A stretch of 64,000 nucleotides of DNA from Zhouia spongiae (GCF_022760175.1 NZ_CP094326.1:1538804-1602803); one strand, 5' to 3'. Shown: positions 26,969 to 37,503, counted from the stretch's first letter. A program made the numbers and translations. The notes: generated by a model from the sequence alone, not told the origin.

Positions 26969-29326
26969 CTATAAAGTTGTTTCTATTTTAAGCGCTTGTT
27001 TCAGTTCATTACCGAATTCATCAACTACAGTCAGCGTGTGAAAACCTTCATCTGGCAGTACTGCCAACTCGTGAAAATTTTTTGTCTGCCCTATAAAAGT
27101 TTCATCCATGTACCAGAAGACTGTGGTTTCCGGCCGCGAATGAGCCAGTTTCAGGATCAATTCATTTAGTTTTCCATCAAATCCTTTTGTCAATATAATT
27201 TCTGCATTCGGTTTCGGAATGATAAAATCCATTGCGGGCGTTGTAGCAATAATGCAGTTGCTTTTGTATGGCGGCAGGTCTTTATAATCTGCATTGTTGT
27301 TCTTGTAGTAATAGCTCATTAATGGCGGAAGGACGAACCAGGGTTGTGTTAATATTTTATCGGGTTTCATGCAGGAAGTATTTACCCTGAACTGTTTTTG
27401 TTGATCTAAATGGACCAGTTGATGAAAGGTACACGCCTTAAACCGTTGCCCGTTTGGAGGGATCAGTGTTTTTGTTTTTGGACATATTCCCGATGCAAGG
27501 TACCCGCTTTTCGAGCAAACTTCAACCTCAGTAAGGTCATCAAAGGGAGTGTCGAACCATTGGGTGTTTGGTAATAAATCAAATACATCAAATAATATAG
27601 GTGCCGCACTGCGGACTCCTGTTAGATCAGGTCGCCCTTCACCATCAGCATTCCCGACCCAAACGCCAACGGCATATTTTTTGGTCACCCCGACAGCCCA
27701 GGCATCCCTGTTACCAAAACTTGTTCCCGTTTTCCAGGCAATTTGCTTGGAAGAATCGAAAAACTCCCAGGCTTCTTCCCCTTCCGGGCGGTTTACTTCC
27801 TTCATGGCTTCAAATGTTAAAAAAATACTGCCTGCGCCATATGATATTTTTTCCTGTGATCTTTCAGAAAATGAAACCGGATCTGACGCCATTATAACGG
27901 GTTCCCGAAGTTCATTTGTATAATATTCACTGGAGGTTTGATTGTAGTGGTTGAGCGTAGATGCTAAATTTGCATAAGTCTTTGTAACATCCCAAAGATT
28001 GCTTTCGGCACCCCCTAAGATTAAAGTCAGGCCATAATGATCGGCAGACCTGTTAATATCCTTCAGGTTGAACTTTTTTAGCTCGTCCCTAAAACGGTCC
28101 AGTCCGTATTCCTGAAGTAATCTGACGGACGGGATATTTAGCGAACGTGCTAAGGCTCTTTTCGCCGGAATAGCCCCGTAGTATACTTTGTTATAATTTT
28201 CCGGTTGATAACCCGCAATTTTAGTGGGGACATCAGCAACCAGGGCATCCGGAAGTAATTCGCCGTTATCTAGCATGGCAGCATATAACAGTGGTTTTAT
28301 GATGCTTCCGGTGCTTCTTGGGGCGCCAATAATATCTACGTCTTTTTCGTGTAAGTTGTCTGTAGGGGTATTCCCTATATAGGCTAACACCTTTCGGTTA
28401 GAAACATCCATGACCATCACAGCCGCGTTGTGAATTTCGTTTTGGCGTAAAATTTCATAATGTTGTTTGACAACCTGGTTAATTTGTGTCTGTAAGTCAA
28501 GATCAATAGTGGTTCTGAGACGTCTGCCTTTATAATCTTTATCGATTCGGTGCAACAGGTGTGGGGCTATACTGGGTAATGCGTAGGGTTTCTCGGGAAG
28601 CTCCTCTAAAACAGAAAGCTCATAAGTAAGCGAATCTATAACCTCTTCCTTAAATAATTTTTTTAAGAGATGATTGCGTTTTCTACGAAGTTGTTCCTGG
28701 TTTTTTCCCGGATAAATAAGTGCGGGAGCATTCGGTAAAACTGCTAGTGTAGCACTTTCAGCCCAGGAAAGTTGGTGTGGCTGGACACCAAAATAACGCC
28801 ATGAAGCCACATCCAGACCAACAACATTACCGCCATAAGGCGCATGAGAGGTATATAATTTTAAAATGTCTGTTTTAGAAGCTCTCAATTCCAGGCGGGT
28901 AGCCAGAACAAGCTCGTTTAACTTTTCAAAATAAGTTCTGTTTTTACCTTTTCTTGAAAGCCTGATAACTTGTTGGGTTAAGGTGCTCCCCCCGCGGACA
29001 ACCCTGCCCGATTTTATGTTTTGAATGAATGATTTAGCTATTGATACCGGGTTAAAGCCCGGATGTTGATAGAAGTATGCGTCTTCGAATTGAATGATAC
29101 ACTGAGCAAATTTGAAAGGAACACTGTCCACTTCCGGAAATCGCCATTGGCCGTCGTCGGCAATCTTAGCAGCCAGCAGTTTCCCGTCATTGCTTTCAAT
29201 AACCGTTGCCGTGGGGTCTCTAAACAGATGTTTGGGTAAGCAAAAATAGTATGCGACCAGTAATAAGCATATTACCGATAATTTGAAAGGGTGTTTTTTG
29301 ACAAATGTTAAAAGACGTTGCTTCAT
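26969..29326 (-). CDS. pbpC: Penicillin-binding protein 1C
   Basis: A bifunctional peptidoglycan synthase of 785 residues. A transmembrane anchor is at about 14-30. The GT51 glycosyltransferase has EDAYFYQHPG (81-90) and GGSTLTQQ, with a GGNVVG region after it. The transpeptidase has SIIK with active Ser341, SLN (395-397) and KTGT (532-535). A C-terminal region from about 600 is the extra domain of PbpC. The alpha-2-macroglobulin gene two positions upstream is its usual partner in bacteria. All catalytic residues are present. Confidence 0.96.
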   Translation of the reverse strand: MKQRLLTFVKKHPFKLSVICLLLVAYYFCLPKHLFRDPTATVIESNDGKLLAAKIADDGQWRFPEVDSVPFKFAQCIIQFEDAYFYQHPGFNPVSIAKSFIQNIKSGRVVRGGSTLTQQVIRLSRKGKNRTYFEKLNELVLATRLELRASKTDILKLYTSHAPYGGNVVGLDVASWRYFGVQPHQLSWAESATLAVLPNAPALIYPGKNQEQLRRKRNHLLKKLFKEEVIDSLTYELSVLEELPEKPYALPSIAPHLLHRIDKDYKGRRLRTTIDLDLQTQINQVVKQHYEILRQNEIHNAAVMVMDVSNRKVLAYIGNTPTDNLHEKDVDIIGAPRSTGSIIKPLLYAAMLDNGELLPDALVADVPTKIAGYQPENYNKVYYGAIPAKRALARSLNIPSVRLLQEYGLDRFRDELKKFNLKDINRSADHYGLTLILGGAESNLWDVTKTYANLASTLNHYNQTSSEYYTNELREPVIMASDPVSFSERSQEKISYGAGSIFLTFEAMKEVNRPEGEEAWEFFDSSKQIAWKTGTSFGNRDAWAVGVTKKYAVGVWVGNADGEGRPDLTGVRSAAPILFDVFDLLPNTQWFDTPFDDLTEVEVCSKSGYLASGICPKTKTLIPPNGQRFKACTFHQLVHLDQQKQFRVNTSCMKPDKILTQPWFVLPPLMSYYYKNNNADYKDLPPYKSNCIIATTPAMDFIIPKPNAEIILTKGFDGKLNELILKLAHSRPETTVFWYMDETFIGQTKNFHELAVLPDEGFHTLTVVDEFGNELKQALKIETTL

Positions 29327-29382
29327 AATCTTAAGCTTGAAGCGTTACACGATAGTTGAGATTTGAATACTTCGGCGAGGTG

Positions 29383-29694
29383 TTATAAACTGCCAAAATC
29401 GTATTCACGTTCCACTTTGCAAATTCTGACCTTATACCACTTGTACCAGTCTTTTTGCCCTTTTCTCTGGGCAATAAGATGTTCGGAATTTTTTTTCCAT
29501 GCGGTAATAGCTTCTTTGCTTTCCCAATAACTTACTGTTATCCCGATATCGTTGCGGGCACTTTCCACTCCTATAAATCCGGGTTGTCCCTTGGCGGTAT
29601 CTTCCATAATCCGGGCCATTTCTGAGTAGCCGTGGTTACCTTCGGTTCTGACGGAAGTGAAAATAACAGCGTAGTATGATTTGTTGAACTCCAT
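29383..29694 (-). CDS. Antibiotic biosynthesis monooxygenase (ABM) domain protein
   Basis: A 103-residue single-domain protein of the dimeric alpha/beta ABM fold: AVIFTSVRTEGNHGYSEMA, PGFIGVESARND and ITVSYWESKEAITAWKK. Family members include haem-degrading and small oxygenase enzymes, but many have no known substrate. No signal peptide is present, so it is cytoplasmic. The ATG at 29694 starts the conserved fold; the frame is open to 29754. It lies between the macroglobulin and pbpC genes, which is an odd place for it. Confidence 0.82.
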   Translation of the reverse strand: MEFNKSYYAVIFTSVRTEGNHGYSEMARIMEDTAKGQPGFIGVESARNDIGITVSYWESKEAITAWKKNSEHLIAQRKGQKDWYKWYKVRICKVEREYDFGSL

Positions 29695-29754
29695 AGTAAA
29701 AAGAATAAAATTACTCGTTTGAGATGAATCAAACGAGTAATTCTTATAAAACAT

Positions 29755-32700
29755 TTATTGAGTAACCTCTATCCACTGCCCCTGGGTCCTAACCATAAAG
29801 TCATTATCATACATGGCTTCACACTGAATACCCGGAAGGTAATATTTACCAAGGTAAGAAGCATTAAGTAAAATTCTTATGGTTTTCGATTTGTGCTTGC
29901 CAAGATCAAAATAGAAGTTGGCCCGGTCATCCCTGAGATCGGTATGAGTTACCTGGTTTGCTGCAAAATCCCCGAAATCGGTAAATCTGGTATTAATGAT
30001 TTCCCAGCCGCTGGGGAATATTTCCGTGAGGGCAATGTTTTTGATGTCTTCCCCCTTTTTATTGGTAATTGTTACTTCAGCAATAAAATTAGTGCCCTGC
30101 GAAAGTTTCGAGATATCTATGCTTTTACCGTCTCTTCCTTTGTAGACTATCTGAGCATTCAGGTTTCGCTGTTCTGTCTTTTCTTCTCCAACAGCTAAGA
30201 TTCCTGAAGAAAGGACATTCACAAATAAGGTTGCATCCCTGTTGTTCTTAATAGTAATGCTGTTGTCGCCGGTTATTACCGGAAGAGATCTGCCGGCCAG
30301 TGTTTTCTCTGAATTTACAGTCTCGTTCCTGCCATTGATTGTATACGAAACATGAATCCCCTTGCCTCCTATGTAAGATGCAAATTTTGCCATGGCCAAT
30401 AAGCTGTATGCCGTACTTTGAGTGCTCATCCATTGTTTTTCGTTCAGACGTTTGGCTATGGTTTTGGCTATGTCTTGCCCCTTTGTCTTCTCATCTAATA
30501 AGATAAGTGTTTCTAAGGCCATTGCCCTGTTTCGGTCTGGTGAGCCATATGTATGGTAATCGTAACTCTTTGGTTCAAAACTAATATTGGCTGTTCCGAA
30601 GATCTCTTTCGCTGCACTTTTTTGTCCGACCAGAGCATATGCAGCGGCAAGACGGTGTTTGGCCTCGTTCGATATCCCTGATGTCTCTCTTAACCTGTTC
30701 ATCGATGAAACATCGGCATTTCCTGACAGCGCAAGGGTGTATAGCCTGTATGCTTGTGCCAGTCCTGATCTTGAACTTGATTTTCTCCATTGCTTGGCTG
30801 CTTGCTTCTGATAGCTGATCCAGTTTTGTTTGAAGGCGATAGGAAGGACATAGCCTTTCTTTTCAGCTTCCAGTAAAAAGTGCCCGACATAAGAAGTGCC
30901 CCAGTCATTCGCATAATGCTGTCCATACCAATACGAGAAGCCTCCATTGGGGAGTTGGTGGCTTCCAAGTCGTTTAACAGCTTTTTCAATATTGTTCTGG
31001 ATATCTTTTTTCTTGTCGTAAGTAAGGTCGAAGATATCGTCCAGGAATAACTGTGGAAATGCGGCGGATGTAGTTTGTTCAACACAGCCGTGAGGATACC
31101 TGATAAGATATTGCATCCTTCCGGAGAAATCCATCGGTGGAAGCGTAGAGAACTCTATCTGGGCGGTATTCGATCCTGCTACACCAAAGGTTTTAAGGTC
31201 GATGGACCGGGATGTGTTTGGCTCCAGGATGACTTCCTGCTTCGAGCTTGTAACCGGATTCGGGTTCATTACATCGATTTCCACCTCATAAGAGGCTTTC
31301 TCGCCATTTCCGGAAGCTTCAACAACAACTTTTCCAATGCCTGAATAGTCATTAATATCCAGATCAAAATAAACCATTTTCTCATCAGGTTGTTCGAAGC
31401 CCAGTCTTTTAGAGTTTTCACCGTTAACAGTGAATGACTTATTGTTCCTGATGCTAACGGTTACGTTTTTCACTTTGTTCTCCATGGCAAAGACCGTCAC
31501 CGGTAATGTAACTTTTTCTCCCGGCGTTATTTTACGTGGTAAGGAAGCCAGGATCATAAGGGGTTTTCTTACCGGAGTGGTTTTTTCTGCCATGCCGTAG
31601 GCTTCCTGTTCCGGATTTCCGGCAATAACCATAGTCCTTACAGAACCGATATACTTGGGGATTTTCACCTCGTGGTTTTTGGTTGCTCCCTTCTTAAGAC
31701 TGAAAGGCCCTAAATAAACAACCATAGGCTTAAACCTGTTGGCTTTTTTGTTTTTGGCGCCTGCGGCATCTTCATCACCACCAATACTGAATACCTGATC
31801 AATACGACCTCCGAATGCACCTATTACATCATCGTAGATATCCCAGGTTTTAACCCCCAAAGCCTCGCGGGCATAAAAAGTATTCCACGGATTCGGCGTC
31901 TTGAACCGGGTGAGATCCAGCAAACCGTCATCAACAATGGCAATCGAGTAGGTCATAGGTTTACCTTCTTTTTCAGAAACCTTGACGTTTATTTTTTCCT
32001 CAGGACGTAAGACATCAGGCATGCTGATCTGAGGCTCCAGCCTTGTTTCCGGATTTTCCACCATTAACGGAATTACACCATATAAACGGATCGGTAAGTC
32101 GTTTTCGGTGGAAGCGTGGGGTTGGATTAATGAGATGTGCATAAATACATTAGGTGCGTATACGGCTTCAACGGGAAGTTCGAATTTGGTTTCTTCCTGT
32201 TGCGTTTCTATCCAGATGGATTTTAGTACTTCCGTACCGTTTTCAATAGTAACCAAAGCCCTTCCGCCTTCACTGCTAGGGAAAGAAACAACGGCGTTTT
32301 CCCCAACATTGTATTTTTCTTTATCGGCAGAAAATACAAGCATGGTTGCAGCAGAAGGATCGGTTTTTCTCGATTTTCCTGCCCATCCCGGCCAGTCGAT
32401 ATATACTGTTTGCCCGGTGGCATGTCCGCCTGTAGGATCTTCAACCCTCACCAGGTAACGCCCCCACTCAGGGTATTCCAGTTCGAATTCAAACGTGGCC
32501 TTCCCATTGGTGTCGGTACTGATTGTTTTAGAAAATACGTTGTCATGGTGCTGAGAACCACTATAAGAAGAAAGGTTGTCTTCATCAGTATTCCACCACC
32601 AGCGCCATCTTACTTTGTAGATGGTGACTTTTAGTTCTTTAACCGACTTCGGTTTTCCGTTTTCGTCAACAGTGGCAACATCGAAACGATGCTTTACATC

Positions 32701-35283
32701 TGTTAATAACATGCCCCTGGCTTTATCTCCTTTCGGTACATTCAGACCCACATAAGTGGTGTAAGGCGAATAGGTTTTAGTGAAAACATCGGTACTGAAG
32801 TCACCTCCATTTTCATATACTTTGGTAATAAAGGAAGCCTTTAACATTCCCGGAGCCTTGTTTTCTAATTGAGGCTTGATGGTATATGATGCTTTTCCCT
32901 CCCCGTTTACGGAACCTTCAAAGACAGTCTGCTCTTCTGAAGAAAACTTTCTGGTAGGATCGTCAAAAATATAATTAGGGAAGGAGCTGAATGTGGTGTG
33001 TTGCTGGTTAAAACGGGCAACAATATCTGTTTTCAGATTTTTAGCAATGGCTCCATGAAGCCAGGCAACTTCCAGATTTGCAGTAACGGGAGTTTGGGAA
33101 GACAAGATCTCAGATTCAAAATCCGTTTTTATCTTTAACCGGTTTGGTTTGATGGTCTCGATTTTAATGTTCTTGCTGAAGTGAGCTCCACCAACAGAAA
33201 CAGTTGCCAGCCAGTTGCCTGTAGGGGCATTGTCGTTGGTTTTTATCGTGAAATTATACAGTTTGTCGAGCCCCTCTGTTGCTATTTCCCTGTGGGTTAC
33301 TTTTCCATAAGGATCTTTTAGCTCAAACTTTACGGGATGGTTGGCAGGTAGCGGATTCGCCTTGTCATTCAGCATAAAAGAAAGGAATAGGGTATCTCCC
33401 GGCCTCCAGACACCTCTTTCACCATATATAAAACCCTTAATCCCTTTTTGCAAGGAAACCCCGGAAACATCAAACTTACTGACAGAAAGCGCATTTCCGT
33501 CGTTTAGTTTTACATAGGTTTTCTGATTATTTTTTTCTGCAACAGCAAAATACGCAGGATGGTCCGCATCATAAATGTTGAATCCTTCCTCGTCAGTAAC
33601 CACAGAACCTGTTTCCTGTTGCTGGTAATTGTAAAAAGTAACTTTGGCGCCAGCCATTGGTTTGGCCGTTACAAGATCAGTAGTGCTTACAAAATAGCTG
33701 TTGTTTTTTCCGGTTTTAACAGTAACGCCAATATCTGAAGCAAGAATGTTTGTCCCTGTTTTTTTTCCGTAATAATAGGAGTTTGAACAAGGGTCCTCTC
33801 TTTCAGACCAATTATAATCATAATAATAGTCGTCGTAATAATAGTTTTCGGCATTATCCCAATAGCTTTCTTCTGTAGGTTCTTCATCATAACTGTTTTC
33901 TTCAGTTTGGTTTTCGTCTGCCTCAGACGATCCTTCACAACGGTACGAGCTATACTTTTTATTGAAACTTAGTTCAACTCTGTAGATTGCACCTGGTTCC
34001 GGAGAAATCAGTTTCCTGAGGTCAATAGCATAAGCTTTCCACTTTCCGTTATTATTGGTAAGGTCGGTCTGAAGATTAATGGTTTCTCTGGCCACCGGAC
34101 GGGCTACTCTTCTTAGATCACTTTGACCATTAAGGTCGTTGTATTGCAGAAACTGAAGAACATTGTTCTCGAATACCTTGATAACGGAAACATCTACGGC
34201 TTTCAAGTTTACAGCTTCAAAATTCACTTTCAGGTTGTTTGAGGCGGGTAAAATAGTTCCGCTTTGAAGAAAACGCAATTGTGGTTTTATTTGTTCAAAG
34301 GCAATAAGTTCTTTGAAGCCGTTCTTCATCTTATATCCTTCATTGCTCTGAATACCCTGGAAAATTTCTAACGACAGAGCGCCTTTAAGAGTTTTGCCCG
34401 GATAAACTTTCAATAAGTTTCCGTCAACTAAGAACTTTAACTTATCGCTGTTTTCAAGAGCTATTAATCCATTGAAATTTTGATTTTTCTTTAATGGGTC
34501 TGAAAAATTGATTTCCAGGTATTGTTGATCGGCATCAATAACTCTTACATGAACTATAGAGAAATTGTTTTTACCGGGAATGTTAATTTCTGTTTCACCT
34601 TTTGAATCAATCTTGAGCGGAGTTCCATTCCAGTTTAAAAGTACTTTCGAGTCGTCTTCAAAACGTTGAATACTGTCTATGGTGAATGATAACTGGGTTC
34701 CTGATGTTACAGACTCATCAAATTTTAATGCGATCTTTTTTCCGTTTTGAGTGGCTGAAACTAACTGTTTCGCCGTCTGAAGATCTAATATATCACTACT
34801 TCTGAGTGTAGCATCAATATATTGCCAGTCCTTACTGTACGATTGCAGGTGATCTGTTGTTATGTTGAATTCCTGCTTAATCGTACGGGTGGTAAAACTA
34901 AATTTCCTGAAATCTGACGGGATGTCAGGAATAATGTCGTCCAGATGAAGTGTTACCTTATATTCCGTGTTTTGAGTCAATGGCACTTCAGGGATAAACG
35001 AGATGGTCTGATTGTTCAATGCTTTTAATGTCCCTTTTACATCCGGAGAGATGTTAATCAGGTTGTTGTCCAGCAACAAATCGTTGGTCCAGCCCTCTAC
35101 CGGGTTTCTGAGCACAATTCTAAAATCATCATGCGATGAGATCATGCCGGGAGAAACATCAGAGATATATTCCCGGAACTTGTATAGGTTTTCTACCTGT
35201 TCTTTAATTTCTTCTTTTTTGTCTTTACAAGAAAAAATAATCAATGCGATGAGGGGCAGTAAAAAGAGTTTGTTTAAACGCAT
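29755..35283 (-). CDS. Bacterial alpha-2-macroglobulin lipoprotein
   Basis: A very large periplasmic lipoprotein of 1,842 residues (lipobox IIFSC, Cys19) that traps attacking proteases. It is built of serial macroglobulin beta domains. The thioester motif GCVEQ is at about residue 1399-1403 in RYPHGCVEQTTSA, so the covalent trap is intact. The alpha-toroid follows (QLPNGGFSYW, then repeated helices). A Tyr/Asp/Glu-rich stretch interrupts an N-terminal domain near residues 447-503. Pairing with pbpC in one operon is the known arrangement for this family, where the trap is thought to guard the envelope when peptidoglycan is breached. Confidence 0.95.
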   Translation of the reverse strand: MRLNKLFLLPLIALIIFSCKDKKEEIKEQVENLYKFREYISDVSPGMISSHDDFRIVLRNPVEGWTNDLLLDNNLINISPDVKGTLKALNNQTISFIPEVPLTQNTEYKVTLHLDDIIPDIPSDFRKFSFTTRTIKQEFNITTDHLQSYSKDWQYIDATLRSSDILDLQTAKQLVSATQNGKKIALKFDESVTSGTQLSFTIDSIQRFEDDSKVLLNWNGTPLKIDSKGETEINIPGKNNFSIVHVRVIDADQQYLEINFSDPLKKNQNFNGLIALENSDKLKFLVDGNLLKVYPGKTLKGALSLEIFQGIQSNEGYKMKNGFKELIAFEQIKPQLRFLQSGTILPASNNLKVNFEAVNLKAVDVSVIKVFENNVLQFLQYNDLNGQSDLRRVARPVARETINLQTDLTNNNGKWKAYAIDLRKLISPEPGAIYRVELSFNKKYSSYRCEGSSEADENQTEENSYDEEPTEESYWDNAENYYYDDYYYDYNWSEREDPCSNSYYYGKKTGTNILASDIGVTVKTGKNNSYFVSTTDLVTAKPMAGAKVTFYNYQQQETGSVVTDEEGFNIYDADHPAYFAVAEKNNQKTYVKLNDGNALSVSKFDVSGVSLQKGIKGFIYGERGVWRPGDTLFLSFMLNDKANPLPANHPVKFELKDPYGKVTHREIATEGLDKLYNFTIKTNDNAPTGNWLATVSVGGAHFSKNIKIETIKPNRLKIKTDFESEILSSQTPVTANLEVAWLHGAIAKNLKTDIVARFNQQHTTFSSFPNYIFDDPTRKFSSEEQTVFEGSVNGEGKASYTIKPQLENKAPGMLKASFITKVYENGGDFSTDVFTKTYSPYTTYVGLNVPKGDKARGMLLTDVKHRFDVATVDENGKPKSVKELKVTIYKVRWRWWWNTDEDNLSSYSGSQHHDNVFSKTISTDTNGKATFEFELEYPEWGRYLVRVEDPTGGHATGQTVYIDWPGWAGKSRKTDPSAATMLVFSADKEKYNVGENAVVSFPSSEGGRALVTIENGTEVLKSIWIETQQEETKFELPVEAVYAPNVFMHISLIQPHASTENDLPIRLYGVIPLMVENPETRLEPQISMPDVLRPEEKINVKVSEKEGKPMTYSIAIVDDGLLDLTRFKTPNPWNTFYAREALGVKTWDIYDDVIGAFGGRIDQVFSIGGDEDAAGAKNKKANRFKPMVVYLGPFSLKKGATKNHEVKIPKYIGSVRTMVIAGNPEQEAYGMAEKTTPVRKPLMILASLPRKITPGEKVTLPVTVFAMENKVKNVTVSIRNNKSFTVNGENSKRLGFEQPDEKMVYFDLDINDYSGIGKVVVEASGNGEKASYEVEIDVMNPNPVTSSKQEVILEPNTSRSIDLKTFGVAGSNTAQIEFSTLPPMDFSGRMQYLIRYPHGCVEQTTSAAFPQLFLDDIFDLTYDKKKDIQNNIEKAVKRLGSHQLPNGGFSYWYGQHYANDWGTSYVGHFLLEAEKKGYVLPIAFKQNWISYQKQAAKQWRKSSSRSGLAQAYRLYTLALSGNADVSSMNRLRETSGISNEAKHRLAAAYALVGQKSAAKEIFGTANISFEPKSYDYHTYGSPDRNRAMALETLILLDEKTKGQDIAKTIAKRLNEKQWMSTQSTAYSLLAMAKFASYIGGKGIHVSYTINGRNETVNSEKTLAGRSLPVITGDNSITIKNNRDATLFVNVLSSGILAVGEEKTEQRNLNAQIVYKGRDGKSIDISKLSQGTNFIAEVTITNKKGEDIKNIALTEIFPSGWEIINTRFTDFGDFAANQVTHTDLRDDRANFYFDLGKHKSKTIRILLNASYLGKYYLPGIQCEAMYDNDFMVRTQGQWIEVTQ

Positions 35284-35324
35284 GGTTAATTGTTGTTTGA
35301 TAAAGTATGATGATGAATTGTGTC

Positions 35325-36398
35325 TTAGTCTTTGAATATTCCAATATATAGTTTCCCGTTTTTATCCATGGAAGCACGGTACATTCCTGCAGTATTAAAT
35401 TCCATGACAACATTCCCCTGGTGGTCTATACCGATAACACCGCCGGTACCGCCCAGTTCGGTGAGTTTTTCCTGAATTACTTCAGAAGCCGCCTGCTTTA
35501 AGGATGAGCCTTTGTATTCTATCATTGCCGATATGTCATAGGCCACCATGCCCCGTATGAAATATTCGCCCCATCCGGTCGATGATATGGCGCAGGTTTT
35601 GTTGTTGGCGTATGTTCCGGCTCCAATGATAGGGGAGTCGCCGACACGCCCCCATTTTTTATTGGTCATGCCCCCGGTGGAAGTACCTGAGGCCAGATTT
35701 CCGTTCTTGTCAAGGGCGACACAGCCGACAGTCCCGTATTTATAATCTTTTATCTGTGGATCATAAAAGGCAGATTTATCGTCATGGTCGAGTATGGTTT
35801 TTTCATGCTCTTTAGCCCTCTCCAGGGCTTTCATCCTGTTTTCGGTATAAAAGTACGACGGATCTACCAGCTCGATGTTTTGCTCTTTGGCGAAGGCTTC
35901 AGCACCATCACGGGCAAACATTACGTGTGCTGAATTTTCCATAACGGCTCGTGCTAAATTAATCGGATTTTTCACAGTTGTAACTCCTGCAACTGCTCCT
36001 GCATTGAGAGTCTTTCCGTCCATGATAGAGGCATCGAGTTCATTCTTTCCGTCATTTGTAAAGACAGCGCCTTTCCCCGCGTTAAAAAGAGGAGCGTCCT
36101 CAAGAATATTGATGGCTTTTTCAACAGCATCAATACTGCTGCCCCCATCGGCTAGAATTGTGTGACCGGCTTTAATAGCTTCTTCCAGCTTAGCTTTGTA
36201 ACGGGCTTCAAGCGCATCACTCATGTTCTTTTTTAAGATAGTACCGGCGCCACCGTGAATTACAATGCCAAAGTTTTGACTACCTGATGATGATGAGGTG
36301 ACCTCGTTCTTTAATGTCTTTTCATTGCTTTCGGATTTATTGTCCTGACAACCAATGAGTAACATTGCAGAGAGTACAAAGTGGATGATTAGTCTCAT
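35325..36398 (-). CDS. Isoaspartyl peptidase/L-asparaginase, Ntn-hydrolase type, lipoprotein
   Basis: A 357-residue type III asparaginase of the N-terminal nucleophile family. It starts with a lipoprotein signal (LLIGC, Cys17). The enzyme begins at FGIVIHGGAGT, includes GGSSIDAVEKAI and ends its alpha subunit at the autocleavage site before the nucleophile Thr in YGTVGCVALD, followed by GTSTGGM. It removes isoaspartyl dipeptides or hydrolyses asparagine. Periplasmic anchoring is suggested by the lipobox. It is the first gene of the leftward cluster, 41 nt before the macroglobulin gene. Confidence 0.93.
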   Translation of the reverse strand: MRLIIHFVLSAMLLIGCQDNKSESNEKTLKNEVTSSSSGSQNFGIVIHGGAGTILKKNMSDALEARYKAKLEEAIKAGHTILADGGSSIDAVEKAINILEDAPLFNAGKGAVFTNDGKNELDASIMDGKTLNAGAVAGVTTVKNPINLARAVMENSAHVMFARDGAEAFAKEQNIELVDPSYFYTENRMKALERAKEHEKTILDHDDKSAFYDPQIKDYKYGTVGCVALDKNGNLASGTSTGGMTNKKWGRVGDSPIIGAGTYANNKTCAISSTGWGEYFIRGMVAYDISAMIEYKGSSLKQAASEVIQEKLTELGGTGGVIGIDHQGNVVMEFNTAGMYRASMDKNGKLYIGIFKD

Positions 36399-36535
36399 AA
36401 CACGTTTTTAAAGATTGATAAAATTAATAAATACTGGTACTTAATAATAAAAATCTTACTAAATTTTATGAAAAAAGTTTATTTTTTTATTTAGGGGCAT
36501 TTAGACTACTTTTATGTTCTTTATAGGTTATAGAA

Positions 36536-37468
36536 ATGGATATAGGAAAAGAAGTAAACAAGTTGTACACTTATAAAAACCTCGAGCTTTTAGCCGGGCA
36601 GGTTGTAGAGGGCTTTATAAGTGGATTGCACAAGAGTCCTTTTCATGGTTTTTCATCCGAGTTTGCTGAGCATAAAATATATAATGCCGGCGAAAGCACA
36701 CGACATATAGATTGGAAGATTTTTGCCAAAACAGATCGCTTGTATACCAAACAGTATGAAGAAGAAACAAATTTAAGATGCCACCTTATCATTGATAATT
36801 CATCATCCATGCACTATCCGGAGGTAGGCCGGATGAGTTTGTCCAACCTTAACAAGATTGGTTTTTCTGTTATAGCATCTGCAGCGCTTATGAATTTATT
36901 TAAGCGTCAGAGAGATGCCGTCGGCCTGAGTGTTTTTTCTGATGAGTATGAGTATTATGCTCCCGAAAAAGGAAGCGAGAGACATCATAAGATGTTGCTT
37001 AGTTACTTAGAAGGGGTGTTAGATACTGCCGCTAAGCATAAAACGACCAGGCCATACACATATTTGCATCAGATAGCAGAGAAGATACATAGAAGGAGTA
37101 TGATATTCTTATTTACAGACATGTTTCAGACAGAAACGAACCAAAAAGAGTTGTTTGATGCATTACGTCATTTAAAATATAACAAGCATGAGGTGGTGCT
37201 TTTTCATGTGATGGATAAAGAAAAGGAACTGTATTTTAATTTTGATGATGCACCAAAGCGTTTTGTCGATGTTGAAACTGGAGAGTATATAGATTTATAT
37301 GCTAAGAATATGAGAGTATCATATGAAGAAAAGATAAGAGAATATTTCCGGCAAATAGCTTTACAATGTGCACAGTATAAAATTAAATATGTAGAGGCCG
37401 ATACAGCTCGTGATATCAATAAAATTCTGCTGACGTACTTGCTTGAAAAACAAAAGTTTAGCAGGTAG
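36536..37468 (+). CDS. DUF58 domain protein with vWA-like fold
   Basis: A 310-residue DUF58 protein. The characteristic segment IYNAGESTRHIDWKIFAKTDRLYTKQYEEE is followed by a vWA-like fold with a metal-site-like DNSSSM (LIIDNSSSMHYP). DUF58 proteins usually sit beside a MoxR ATPase, but none is adjacent here. It is cytoplasmic, with no transmembrane segment, and is divergent from the asparaginase gene by 137 nt. Function is unknown. Confidence 0.9.
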   Translation: MDIGKEVNKLYTYKNLELLAGQVVEGFISGLHKSPFHGFSSEFAEHKIYNAGESTRHIDWKIFAKTDRLYTKQYEEETNLRCHLIIDNSSSMHYPEVGRMSLSNLNKIGFSVIASAALMNLFKRQRDAVGLSVFSDEYEYYAPEKGSERHHKMLLSYLEGVLDTAAKHKTTRPYTYLHQIAEKIHRRSMIFLFTDMFQTETNQKELFDALRHLKYNKHEVVLFHVMDKEKELYFNFDDAPKRFVDVETGEYIDLYAKNMRVSYEEKIREYFRQIALQCAQYKIKYVEADTARDINKILLTYLLEKQKFSR

Positions 37469-37503
37469 GTGAAGAATCTTATTTATTTTTTAGGGAAAAA
37501 CGT

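Noticed and set aside
27549-27923. 124-codon plus-strand frame inside pbpC
   Set aside because: It is antisense to the intact transpeptidase domain and shows no known domain.
30699-31085. 128-codon minus-strand frame overlapping the alpha-2-macroglobulin gene
   Set aside because: It is in another frame of the well-supported macroglobulin thioester region.
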